Positions 31,470 to 39,528 of a DNA stretch of 46,136 nucleotides are shown piece after piece. Source of the DNA: Emticicia agri (GTDB lineage: Bacteria; Bacteroidota; Bacteroidia; Cytophagales; Spirosomataceae); assembly GCA_945860265.1 (NCBI GenBank), contig CAMAQF010000026.1, forward strand, positions 1 through 46,136, in the 5' to 3' direction. Both the position numbers and the translations under genes were made by a program. Under the pieces are notes generated by a model. It was given only the letters and a program-made list of their open reading frames with translations. It was not told the DNA's origin and ran no database searches. Each line of letters opens with the position of its first letter. Positions within the stretch are counted from its first letter, which is position 1.

Positions 31470-33131
31470 TTACAAATTCACCCCACGTTTCCATGGAATG
31501 AAGTCGTCCTGGCCTAGAAGTTCGGCTTTGGTTAGATAATCTCCATTGGCAAGTCCAACCAACCAATTCAATAAAGATTCGCCATTTTGTTCGATAGTTT
31601 CTTCGCCAGTAATGATTTTTCCTGAACTAAAATCAATAATATCGGACATCTTTACGGCCAATTTATTATTAGTCGAAATCTTGACTGTTGGTGTAATCGG
31701 GTTTCCGGTTGGCGTGCCAAGTCCAGTTGTAAATAATATAATCGTAGCACTTGAAGCAGCCATTCCTGTTGTTGCCAAAACATCATTTCCTGGCGTACAA
31801 AGCAAGTGTAAACCTGCTTGAGTAGGTTGTTCAGTATAATTTAAGACATCGGATATTGGGGCATTTCCGCCTTTTTTAGCAGCACCTGCCGACTTGATAG
31901 CGTCAGTAATTAATCCATCTTTAATATTTCCAACTGAAGGATTCATATCAAAAGTTGCTCCTACAGCTGCTGCTTGGTCTGAGTATTCTTTCATTAAATC
32001 GGCAAATTTTTGGGCTTTAGGTTCATCAACACAACGATTGATTAATTCTTGCTCAACACCGCAGAGCTCTGGAAATTCAGCCAAAAGTGTTTTTCCACCT
32101 AAACTTACCATAATATCGGATAAATGTCCGATAGCTGGGTTGGCAGAAATACCCGAAAAACCATCTGAACCACCGCATTTCAAACCTATAGTAAGTTTGT
32201 TTATTGGTGCAGGCTGACGATTTTGTTTATTGATTTCTATAATTCCTTTAAATGTCTCACGAATAGCGTCTGACATCATAGTATGTTCAGAACCATAAGT
32301 TTGTTGGTCGAAATATAAAATCGGACGCTTGAACAAGGGGTCACGCTTTAAAACTTCTGCTTTTAAATAATCAATTTGAGATTTCTGGCAGCCTAAACTT
32401 AGTACAGTTACACCCGCTACATTGGGGTTTACAATCATTCCAGCAAATAAATCGCAAAGGGCATCGGTATCTTGATTAGTTCCACCACAACCAGTTTCGT
32501 GCGTCAAGAATTTGATTCCATCAACATTCGGAAAGATATGTGAAGGTGAAGTTTTGATTACTTCACTGTTTTGGTCGGCCAAGGTGATTTTTTCAAGAGC
32601 TTCGGTATTTCCTGAATGAAAGGCAGCTAATAATTCTTTTACTTGATTACGATAAATTTCTGGCTGAGAATAACCTAACTCACGCTCGAAAGCATCTTTT
32701 ATAATTAAAATATTGCGATTTTCGCAAAAAACTAAAGGTACAACTAACCAATAATTACGAGTTCCGACGCTGCCATCGGCTCGGTGATAACCATTGAAAG
32801 TTTTATCTTTCCATGCCGAAACATCCAGCGGTGTCCATGCTGGTGCTGGTTGGCGTTTCTCTACCGAATAGTGGTCTGATTCGTGTTTGAGATTGAATGT
32901 TGTTATTTGTGCTCCACGCTTAATTGGTTGGGTAGCATTTCCAACCAAAACGCCGTACATGGTTACGTGGTCGCCGACCGATAAATCTTCAGTAACAAAT
33001 TTATGTTTTGCCTCAATATCGTGTTGGATTTGGTAACTTTCGTTATTGCAATTAACAATTTCACCAGCTTTTAGGTTTTGTAAAGCAACAATAACGTTGT
33101 CGTTTTTATGTAGTTTTAAAACAGTGTGCAT
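31470..33131 (-). CDS. UxaA-family altronate dehydratase-like enzyme
   Basis: 553 residues. The N-terminal SAF-like domain (about 1-95) carries the family opening VLKLHKNDNVIVALQNLKAGE, and the large C-terminal domain has the conserved THETGCGGTNQDTDALCD, TVLSLGCQKSQ and LKCGGSDGFSGISANPAIG motifs. Enzymes of this family dehydrate sugar acids such as altronate or galactarate. No UxaB or other hexuronate genes are adjacent, and the divergent neighbour is an SDR. Related pairs occur in fucose or other sugar-acid pathways, so the substrate is left open. Confidence 0.88.
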   Translation of the reverse strand: MHTVLKLHKNDNVIVALQNLKAGEIVNCNNESYQIQHDIEAKHKFVTEDLSVGDHVTMYGVLVGNATQPIKRGAQITTFNLKHESDHYSVEKRQPAPAWTPLDVSAWKDKTFNGYHRADGSVGTRNYWLVVPLVFCENRNILIIKDAFERELGYSQPEIYRNQVKELLAAFHSGNTEALEKITLADQNSEVIKTSPSHIFPNVDGIKFLTHETGCGGTNQDTDALCDLFAGMIVNPNVAGVTVLSLGCQKSQIDYLKAEVLKRDPLFKRPILYFDQQTYGSEHTMMSDAIRETFKGIIEINKQNRQPAPINKLTIGLKCGGSDGFSGISANPAIGHLSDIMVSLGGKTLLAEFPELCGVEQELINRCVDEPKAQKFADLMKEYSDQAAAVGATFDMNPSVGNIKDGLITDAIKSAGAAKKGGNAPISDVLNYTEQPTQAGLHLLCTPGNDVLATTGMAASSATIILFTTGLGTPTGNPITPTVKISTNNKLAVKMSDIIDFSSGKIITGEETIEQNGESLLNWLVGLANGDYLTKAELLGQDDFIPWKRGVNL

Positions 33132-33400
33132 AGAAAGAGTTCAGTTTTGTTTGAATATAGCTTAAAACTGATGATAAGAAACGAAGCTAAATCCTTGAAA
33201 ACCAAGAAAATAAATCTTACTAATCTTGAAAATCATTTTAATCGTATTGGTCGTTGAATAATTATTTTAGCAAATGTAAAGGGTTTTATTTTTTGTTCCA
33301 GTTTTGAAAAGTAATTTTGAATGAGGAAAGAGCTAATTTTAGTTTAAATATCAAAAAAATATTAGAATTAAGTTATTTTTCACAAAAAAGTAAAATCGAA
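33132..33400. other. Divergent intergenic region, uxaA side
   Basis: The uxaA-like leader holds an inverted repeat TCAGTTTT (33141-33148) / AAAACTGA (33164-33171) starting 10 bases upstream of the ATG, and a TACATTTG -7 box at 33278 to 33271 (minus). The rest is AT-rich with no other structure seen. Confidence 0.45.
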
Positions 33401-33458
33401 AATTGTTGCATTGTTGTTGTTTTGTATGAACATTGTTCGATACCTATTTGCAACAATT
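33401..33458 (+). promoter_or_regulatory. SDR promoter region with nested inverted repeats
   Basis: AATTGTTGCA (33401-33410) and TGCAACAATT (33449-33458) are exact reverse complements. Between them lies the palindrome GAACATTGTTC (33428-33438). A TTTG at 33421 and TATTTG at 33445 give a near-consensus promoter spacing. This looks like an operator region 39 bases upstream of the SDR start, possibly for sugar-responsive control of the divergent pair. Confidence 0.45.
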
Positions 33459-33496
33459 TCTAAATCATTTGAAATAAATCTAAAAAAATATTAAAA

Positions 33497-34267
33497 ATGT
33501 TTCGTCTTAACAACAAAGTAGCCATCGTAACGGGCGGTGCAAGTGGTATCGGACTTGCTGTCTCTCGACTTTTCGCACAACAAGGAGCGGTTGTACATAT
33601 ATTGGAACTAAATATTGACCAAGCTGAGCGTGAAGCCGATCTTATCAATGCCAATGGTGGAGAAGCCTATTTTCATAAATTAGATGTCTCTAAACAGAAG
33701 GATGTGAAAAAAATAATCGACAAAATAGCGAAAGAAAATACTATTGACATCTTGGTAAATAATGCAGGAATCGCCCACGTTGGAACGGTAGAATCGACAA
33801 CCGAAGAAGATTTAGACCGAATTTACAATGTAAATGTAAAAGGAACTTATAATTGTCTTCATTCAGTTATTCCTTACATGAAAGAACGTGGCGGCGTAAT
33901 TCTGAATGTGGCCTCAGTTGCAGCAACGGTTGGAATTCCAGATAGATTTGCCTATTCAATGTCGAAAGGAGCGGTTTTTACCATGACCTTGCAGGTTGCA
34001 AAAGATTACCTCAAATATAATATTCGTTGTAATAGTATTTCGCCTGCACGTGTCCATACGCCATTTGTAGATGGATTTTTGAAGAAAACCTACCCTGGTA
34101 AAGAAAAGGAAATGTTTGATAAACTTTCTAAAACCCAACCCATCGGACGGATGGCAAAGCCCGAAGAAATTGGCTCATTGGCAGTTTATCTTTGCTCTGA
34201 AGAGGCAGCGTTTATCACAGGCTGTGATTATTTGATTGACGGTGGTTTCGTTAAATTGAATAATTGA
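33497..34267 (+). CDS. SDR-family oxidoreductase
   Basis: 256 residues, classical short-chain dehydrogenase. The cofactor motif TGGASGIG (12-19) is followed by LNIDQAE, where the residues after the second strand (E37-L38-N39) favour NAD over NADP. NNAG, then the catalytic Ser in LNVASVAA and YSMSK are present. The C-terminus ITGCDYLIDGGFVKLNN is typical of sugar or polyol dehydrogenases. It is divergent from the UxaA-family gene, suggesting a sugar-acid oxidation step such as 2-keto-3-deoxy-sugar-acid dehydrogenase (inference). Confidence 0.85.
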   Translation: MFRLNNKVAIVTGGASGIGLAVSRLFAQQGAVVHILELNIDQAEREADLINANGGEAYFHKLDVSKQKDVKKIIDKIAKENTIDILVNNAGIAHVGTVESTTEEDLDRIYNVNVKGTYNCLHSVIPYMKERGGVILNVASVAATVGIPDRFAYSMSKGAVFTMTLQVAKDYLKYNIRCNSISPARVHTPFVDGFLKKTYPGKEKEMFDKLSKTQPIGRMAKPEEIGSLAVYLCSEEAAFITGCDYLIDGGFVKLNN

Positions 34268-34279
34268 TTTGTGGTGAGA

Positions 34280-34310
34280 ACCGACCGACGGCGGCCAACG
34301 CTCGGTCGCT
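34280..34310. repeat. GC-rich hairpin insert between genes
   Basis: CGACCGA (34282-34288) and TCGGTCG (34302-34308) form a stem around a GC-rich loop in otherwise AT-rich DNA, 13 bases after the SDR stop. A GC-rich patch of similar flavour occurs at 41676-41693 (GCGACGGTCGC). Confidence 0.5.
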
Positions 34311-34408
34311 TCCAGTTTTCGGTTGTTGATAACTTGTTAAAGAATGGCAACCTTTAAGTGTTTTTCTTAAAAAATAACTAATTTGCTATTCAAAACATCA
34401 AAAAATAC

Positions 34409-35641
34409 ATGAAAAAGATATTTTTGCTTGGCGGTTTTCTACTTCTTATAAATTTTGTATTTGCACAAGGCATTTCGTTTGAACCCACCATTGAGGCCGC
34501 TTTTCAAAAAGCTAAAGCTTCGGGGAAGAATGTTTTTGTGGAATGTTATTCACCACATTGCCCGATTTGTATGAGTTTAGAGCCAACACTCAAAAATTCC
34601 GAAGTAGGCAAATTTTACAACCAAAACTTTGTGAGTTTTAAACTCAACGTCGAAGACGCCAAACAAGTGTCTTTCTTGAACAAAAAGAATATTTATTTGC
34701 CTGGATTTCCGCTGTTTTTCTACTTTGATAAAGACCAAAACCTTTTGCATATTACCGACCCAACCAATACCCCAAAAGATATTATCAAACACGCCCAAAC
34801 TGCCCTCGACCCAAATCAACAAACAAGTGGTTTTTGGAAGAAATTTCAAGTAGGCGATAGAGACATAAATAAAATGGTTGGATTGGCATATTATTTACGT
34901 ATTACGCAAGACACAATAAAAAATAAGCAAGTGGCCGATGCCCTTTATGCCGCTTACCCGAAAAACCAACAGAGTGATAAGTTTAGCTGGGCAATTATGA
35001 AAAAGTGTATCATGGATTTGGATAATGGTTTCTCGCAACATTGGCTCAAAAATTTGGCTATTGGAGGGAAATACGAAGCCGAAGAGGGTCATGCTGGTCA
35101 AGAAGGTAATGCTCTCGGACGATTATTACAATTAGAGATTTTTTCTCCAAAAGCATCCACTTATTCTCTGGCCAAAGTAAATAAATTGAAAGGCTACATG
35201 GAGTTATTGGGGGTTGGGCCTTACGTTACGGCAAATACTTGGCAAATAGAATGCCCAGCTTTGCTTCGTGAAAAAGGACAAGATGTAGCATTTAACTTCT
35301 TGAAAGGCTTAATAAACGACCAAACTCAACCTCAGTTACTGGTATATTACGTTACGTTCTACAACAATACATTCCCTGATGGAAAATTTGCAGGTGAAGC
35401 CCGACGATGGCTATTCTCTGCTCGACAGCAACTCAAAACAGAGCAAGAAATAGCTAATTTAAACTACGAATCGGCTCGCTTATATCAGAAATCAGGTGAT
35501 TTGGCCAATGCTAAAAAGGACATCGCTGTTGCAAAAACCAATATTACTGCCGCTAAAGCAAAGGTAACTGACCCTAATCTCAAGAAAGTAGTAGCTTCAA
35601 TCGAAACAAGTATCAATAAATTGACCGGGGAATTGAAATAA
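34409..35641 (+). CDS. Secreted thioredoxin-like protein with C-terminal helical domain
   Basis: 410 residues. A signal peptide (KKIFLLGGFLLLINFVFAQ) directs it to the periplasm. A thioredoxin-fold domain follows (about 25-135) with FVECYSPHCPICMSL, so the active site is C51-P-I-C54, preceded by C46. The cis-proline region is IYLPGFPLFFYF. The remaining 270 residues are mostly helical, ending in a Lys/Ala-rich segment with coiled-coil character (ANAKKDIAVAKTNITAAKAK). Bacteroidota have many such fused thioredoxin proteins; the substrate is unknown. Monocistronic, no clear promoter box. Confidence 0.75.
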   Translation: MKKIFLLGGFLLLINFVFAQGISFEPTIEAAFQKAKASGKNVFVECYSPHCPICMSLEPTLKNSEVGKFYNQNFVSFKLNVEDAKQVSFLNKKNIYLPGFPLFFYFDKDQNLLHITDPTNTPKDIIKHAQTALDPNQQTSGFWKKFQVGDRDINKMVGLAYYLRITQDTIKNKQVADALYAAYPKNQQSDKFSWAIMKKCIMDLDNGFSQHWLKNLAIGGKYEAEEGHAGQEGNALGRLLQLEIFSPKASTYSLAKVNKLKGYMELLGVGPYVTANTWQIECPALLREKGQDVAFNFLKGLINDQTQPQLLVYYVTFYNNTFPDGKFAGEARRWLFSARQQLKTEQEIANLNYESARLYQKSGDLANAKKDIAVAKTNITAAKAKVTDPNLKKVVASIETSINKLTGELK

Positions 35642-35643
35642 TA

Positions 35644-35664
35644 AGTCCACAGTCCACAGTCCAA
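35644..35664. repeat. Heptamer repeat AGTCCAC x3
   Basis: AGTCCAC at 35644-35650 and 35651-35657, then AGTCCAA at 35658-35664, directly after the thioredoxin-gene stop and 79 bases before argD. Confidence 0.75.
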
Positions 35665-35743
35665 ATTGGTATAAAATCATCAAATTTTAAATTTTGACTA
35701 TTGGGCAGAAAGCTGCTAATAGATTACTTTAGACTATACATTT

Positions 35744-36871
35744 ATGACATTATTTAACGTATATCCTCTTTACGACATCGAGCCTGTGAAAGCTCAAGGT
35801 TCTTATCTTTGGGACAAGAATGGACAAGAATATCTAGACCTTTATGGTGGCCATGCCGTTATTTCGGTGGGACACACGCACCCATATTATGTACGAAAAA
35901 TTACGCAACAATTAAAAAACATAGGTTTTTATTCAAATTCGGTGAAAATTCCTTCGCAAGAAGAATTGGCTGATAAACTGGGCAAACTTTCGGGTTTGAA
36001 GGATTATTCTTTGTTTTTGGTGAATTCGGGGGCAGAAGCCAACGAAAATGCCTTGAAATTGGCATCTTTTTATAATGGCAGAACGAAAGTAATTGCTTTC
36101 TCGAAAGGTTTTCACGGTCGTACATCGGCAGCAGTTGCCGTAACCGATAATCCGTCGATTCAAGCACCTATCAACTTTGCTGAACACGTTCAGATTTTGC
36201 CTTATAATGACGTAGAAGCTCTAAAAAAAGCAGTTGACAACGAAACTTGTGCAATAATTGTAGAGGGTATTCAAGGTGTAGGTGGAATCAATGTTGCCAC
36301 CGATGAATTTATGAAAGCTATTCGTAAGGCTTGCGATAAAACAGGTGCAATTTTTATCCATGACTCAGTACAATGTGGCTATGGCCGTTCGGGAAAATTC
36401 TTCACATTTCAGCACAGCGGCGTAAAACCCGATATTATCACAACGGCCAAGGGTATGGGCAATGGCTTCCCAATTGGTGGAGTTTTGATTTCTCCAAAAT
36501 TTGAAGCAAAACACGGAATGCTCGGCACAACTTTCGGGGGAAACCATTTGGCTTGTACGGCCGCGAATGCAGTTTTGGACATTATCAAAAAAGAAAAGCT
36601 GATTCAAAATGCTGCCAATATTGGAGATTATTTCATGGAAAACCTCAAAGGGTTTGCAGGAATAAAAGAGCTTCGTGGACAAGGCTTGATGATTGGTATC
36701 GAGTTTGAAAAACCAGTTGGTCCAATCAGAAATACCATGCTTTTTGAACATAAAATATTTACAGGCGTAGCTGGAACGCACACAATGCGACTTTTACCAA
36801 GCCTCGCCATGACTATTAAAGAAGCAGATATTTTCTTAGGTGCTTTGAAAAAAGTGCTTTCAAAAGTGTAA
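35744..36871 (+). CDS. argD: Acetylornithine/succinylornithine-type aminotransferase
   Basis: 375 residues, class III PLP aminotransferase. The PLP lysine is K236 in TTAKGMGNGFPIGG. SGAEANENALKLA and FSKGFHGRT are the conserved phosphate-binding and substrate segments, and the tail MRLLPSLAMTIKEADIFLGAL is the usual ending. Length fits ArgD. In Bacteroidota the arginine pathway often uses N-succinyl intermediates, so acetyl or succinyl specificity cannot be told here. No other arg genes are adjacent. An inverted heptamer repeat begins right at its stop codon. Confidence 0.88.
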   Translation: MTLFNVYPLYDIEPVKAQGSYLWDKNGQEYLDLYGGHAVISVGHTHPYYVRKITQQLKNIGFYSNSVKIPSQEELADKLGKLSGLKDYSLFLVNSGAEANENALKLASFYNGRTKVIAFSKGFHGRTSAAVAVTDNPSIQAPINFAEHVQILPYNDVEALKKAVDNETCAIIVEGIQGVGGINVATDEFMKAIRKACDKTGAIFIHDSVQCGYGRSGKFFTFQHSGVKPDIITTAKGMGNGFPIGGVLISPKFEAKHGMLGTTFGGNHLACTAANAVLDIIKKEKLIQNAANIGDYFMENLKGFAGIKELRGQGLMIGIEFEKPVGPIRNTMLFEHKIFTGVAGTHTMRLLPSLAMTIKEADIFLGALKKVLSKV

Positions 36872-36926
36872 AGTGTAGAGTGTAGAGTGAAAAGTTAAAG
36901 TCATTTTTCACTCTACACTCTACACT
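36872..36926. repeat. 22-base inverted repeat of AGTGTAG units
   Basis: Arms 36872-36893 and 36905-36926 are perfect reverse complements around an 11-base loop. Each arm is built from tandem AGTGTAG heptamers. No T tract follows. It begins one base after the argD stop and resembles a palindromic dispersed repeat more than a normal terminator. Confidence 0.75.
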
Positions 36927-37080
36927 ATTTACTTCCTTCCAACACCAAGAAATAAAGCGTCATGCTTTGGGCTTCGTTGATAATCCAAATGTCGTATTCT
37001 TCAATGCCCTGCACAAGTGTACTTGAATAGTTCGTTTGATGATAAACGTTTTTTTGAATAACTTGCCGAGAATTAAAAAG
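36925..37080 (-). pseudogene. Possible gene remnant (C-terminal fragment)
   Basis: A minus-strand frame open for 51 codons between stops encodes a protein-like stretch, including YHQTNYSSTLVQGIEEYDIW and ending TLYFLVLEGSK, but has no ATG near its start. The composition (mixed polar and hydrophobic, Tyr/Trp present) is unlike chance AT-rich frames. It may be the decayed 3' end of a gene lost between argD and murE. I do not recognise the family and chance remains possible. Confidence 0.25.
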
Positions 37081-37171
37081 CTAAGTACCAAATTGTTCAT
37101 TTGCAGAACATTTTAGCAGTAAAAACATTAAACATCAACAAAAAGCTACTCGATATAAACAACAATTAACC

Positions 37172-38641
37172 ATGATATTAAGCGAAATTCTTTATAAAGT
37201 TTCTCTCCAAGCAGTTTCGGGAAAAACAGATATTGAAATAAATAAAATAGTCTTTGACTCACGTCAAGTGCAAAAAGGAAGTCTTTTTGTGGCTATCAGT
37301 GGTACGCAGGTCGACGGGCATCAGTTTATCAAGAAAGCCATTGAGCTGGGAGCTTCGGCCATTTTGTGTGAACATCTTCCCGAATCTCTGAACGAGGGAA
37401 TTACCTATATTCAGGTCGAAAACTCAGCTCGTGCAATGGGTTTTACAGCGGCAAATTTTTATCAACATCCTTCCAAAAAACTAAAGTTAGTAGGCGTAAC
37501 AGGCACAAACGGCAAAACTTCAATAGCTACGTTACTTTTTAGGCTTTTCCGCCGACTTGGTTATCGTTGTGGCTTACTTTCTACTGTGCAAAATCAGATA
37601 GATGATGATGTTATTCCTTCAACCCACACAACACCCGATTCGGTGAAAGTCAATGAGCTTTTGGCTGAAATGGTACAAAAAGGTGTAAGTTATTGCTTCA
37701 TGGAAGTGAGTTCGCATGCTGTTGTACAAGAACGCATCACAGGATTAGCATTTGTAGGTGGTATTTTTACGAATCTAACCCACGACCACCTTGATTTTCA
37801 CGGAACGGTTGATAATTACATAAAAGCTAAAAAAGGCTTTTTCGACCAATTGCCAGCAACCGCTTTTGCGTTGGTTAATACCGATGATAAAGTAGGTAAA
37901 GTAATGTTGCAAAATACTGCAGCGAGAAAAGAAACCTATTCGCTCAAAAATATCGGTACTTTCAAAGGAAAAGTGCTGGCTTGTGGCCTTTTGGGCCTGC
38001 AAATGGAGATTGATAATAAAGAAGTTTGGTTCAAACTCATCGGCTCATTCAATGCTTATAATTTGTTGGGTGTTTATGGTGCAGCCATTCTTTTAGGCGA
38101 AGATTCGGACGAAGTTTTAATGCAATTGTCTGATATTCAACCACCTGCTGGGCGTTTTGAGCAAGTAGTTTCAAAAAAGAACATTGTCGGAATCGTTGAC
38201 TATGCTCACACACCCGATGCTCTAAAAAATGTTTTAGAAACAATTGTAGATTTGCGGGAAGGCAATCAGACGGGCGGCGTTCCGCAAATTATTACGGTTG
38301 TGGGCTGTGGAGGAAATCGAGATACAAGCAAACGCCCAATTATGGCTGAAATAGCTTGTAAAATGAGCGATAAAGTAATTCTGACTTCAGATAATCCAAG
38401 AAACGAAGACCCAATGGATATTCTGGTTGAAATGCAAAAAGGTATTCCTGCGATTCACTTCAAGAAAACCCAAACCATCGAAGACCGCCACGAAGCGATT
38501 TTGGCAGCCGTAAAAATGGCAAAACCTGAAGATATTATTTTAGTAGCAGGAAAAGGCCACGAAACTTATCAAGAAATCAAGGGAGTTAAACATCATTTCG
38601 ATGATAAAGAGGTTTTGAGAGAGGCTTTTGGGGAACAATAA
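37172..38641 (+). CDS. murE: UDP-N-acetylmuramoyl-L-alanyl-D-glutamate--2,6-diaminopimelate ligase
   Basis: 489 residues. It adds meso-diaminopimelate to the muropeptide precursor in the cytoplasm. The P-loop is GVTGTNGKTS with K115, the central domain has EVSSHAVVQERI and FTNLTHDHLDFHGT, and the DNPRNEDP motif near residue 407 is the signature for diaminopimelate rather than lysine. The C-terminal segment is GKGHETYQEIKGV. It is not in a mur cluster here. A second copy of the last 24 codons lies 62 bases downstream. Confidence 0.95.
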   Translation: MILSEILYKVSLQAVSGKTDIEINKIVFDSRQVQKGSLFVAISGTQVDGHQFIKKAIELGASAILCEHLPESLNEGITYIQVENSARAMGFTAANFYQHPSKKLKLVGVTGTNGKTSIATLLFRLFRRLGYRCGLLSTVQNQIDDDVIPSTHTTPDSVKVNELLAEMVQKGVSYCFMEVSSHAVVQERITGLAFVGGIFTNLTHDHLDFHGTVDNYIKAKKGFFDQLPATAFALVNTDDKVGKVMLQNTAARKETYSLKNIGTFKGKVLACGLLGLQMEIDNKEVWFKLIGSFNAYNLLGVYGAAILLGEDSDEVLMQLSDIQPPAGRFEQVVSKKNIVGIVDYAHTPDALKNVLETIVDLREGNQTGGVPQIITVVGCGGNRDTSKRPIMAEIACKMSDKVILTSDNPRNEDPMDILVEMQKGIPAIHFKKTQTIEDRHEAILAAVKMAKPEDIILVAGKGHETYQEIKGVKHHFDDKEVLREAFGEQ

Positions 38642-38646
38642 TGTAG

Positions 38647-38665
38647 GGCAGATTTGTAATCTGCC
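38647..38665. repeat. Small palindrome between murE and its duplicated tail
   Basis: GGCAGATT (38647-38654) and AATCTGCC (38658-38665) pair perfectly around TGT. It may act as a dispersed repeat or weak terminator; no T tract follows. Confidence 0.55.
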
Positions 38666-38703
38666 ATTTTAGCGAGAGTTATCAAAAAATGTTGGGACAC
38701 CTT

Positions 38704-38777
38704 CTTATCAAGAAATCAAGGGAGTCAAGCATTATTTCGATGATAAAGAGGTTTTGAGAGAGGTTTTCGGTGAATAA
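38704..38777 (+). pseudogene. Second copy of the murE 3' end
   Basis: 74 bases align to 38565-38641 of murE, with six substitutions and deletion of one CAA codon. The fragment reads in frame from [20 protein letters not shown] to FGE and a stop. Four changes are silent (GTT/GTC, AAA/AAG, TTT/TTC, GGG/GGT) and two replace residues (His to Tyr, Ala to Val). It has no start and is a remnant. The bias toward silent changes suggests it is the tail of another functional murE allele rather than a decaying local copy. Confidence 0.8.
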
Positions 38778-38806
38778 TTTTCCATGATTTTGAAATTGAA
38801 TAAAAT

Positions 38807-38835
38807 TTTCAATAGCCTCCTGCTTTAGCTGGAGG
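38807..38835. repeat. REP element upstream of the RAYT gene
   Basis: TTTCAAT then GCCTCC-TGCTTTAGC-TGGAGG: a palindrome with CCTCC/GGAGG arms and a GCTTTAGC centre. It matches 39414-39442 at 27 of 29 positions. Confidence 0.85.
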
Positions 38836-38864
38836 AATCCAAAAATGATAATCCATATTAAAAA

Positions 38865-39308
38865 ATGCCTTTTATCAAAGTATATATTCATTTTGTCTGG
38901 AGTACAAAAAATAGATTTCCATATTTGCAAAGTCCAGAAATTAGACAACAAGTTTGGAACCATATCAAGGAAAATGCTCGGAAAAAGGACATATTTATTA
39001 ATTATGTGAATGGTTTTAACGACCATTGCCATTGTTTGGTATCTCTTGGTAGTGAGCAAACAATTAGTAAAATAATGCAGTTGATAAAAGGAGAGTCGGC
39101 GTTTTGGATAAATAAAGATAAACTAATAAATCAATATTTTGAATGGCAAGATGAATATTTTGCTGTTGGGGTTTCAGAATCACAAATCGAAACCGTCAGA
39201 AATTACATCAAAAATCAAGAAACTCATCATACTAAAAAGTCATGGAATGATGAATATAAAGAACTGATTTTGCGACATGGATTTGTGAAAATGAAAGATA
39301 AGAGTTAA
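38865..39308 (+). CDS. REP-associated tyrosine transposase (RAYT)
   Basis: 147 residues, IS200/IS605-type Y1 transposase (PF01797). The HUH motif is H54-C-H56 in NDHCHCLVSL and the catalytic tyrosine is Y114 in IETVRNYIKNQ. The N-terminus FIKVYIHFVWSTKNR and the middle IMQLIKGESAFWIN are family signatures. It is flanked by two nearly identical REP palindromes in the same orientation (38807-38835 and 39414-39442) and degenerate copies between them, the usual organisation of a RAYT that maintains REP sequences. It lacks IS ends and appears intact. Confidence 0.9.
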   Translation: MPFIKVYIHFVWSTKNRFPYLQSPEIRQQVWNHIKENARKKDIFINYVNGFNDHCHCLVSLGSEQTISKIMQLIKGESAFWINKDKLINQYFEWQDEYFAVGVSESQIETVRNYIKNQETHHTKKSWNDEYKELILRHGFVKMKDKS

Positions 39309-39321
39309 TACAATATAATGT

Positions 39322-39382
39322 TTTAGCTAAAGCTAAATTTGAATTGGTTTTATGTAATCAACAGTCTAAAGCCATCTGGCAA
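39322..39382. repeat. Degenerate REP-like sequences
   Basis: TTTAGCT-AA-AGCTAAA (39322-39337) keeps the AGCTTTAGCT core seen in the REP elements. A further decayed copy in the opposite orientation lies near 39365-39380 (TCTAAAGCC...GGC). Confidence 0.55.
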
Positions 39383-39413
39383 TTGAATTTTTAAATTTAT
39401 GATGACAAATACA

Positions 39414-39442
39414 TTTCAATTGCCTCCCGCTTTAGCTGGAGG
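39414..39442. repeat. REP element downstream of the RAYT gene
   Basis: Second well-preserved copy (TTTCAAT, then GCCTCC-CGCTTTAGC-TGGAGG), same orientation as 38807-38835, differing at two bases. Confidence 0.85.
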
Positions 39443-39528
39443 ATAACAGAGAACAAATCAAATTCAATATTTATTTAACAATCCAATACCATTACACAAT
39501 AATATTTCATCAATAAATATCAAATTTT

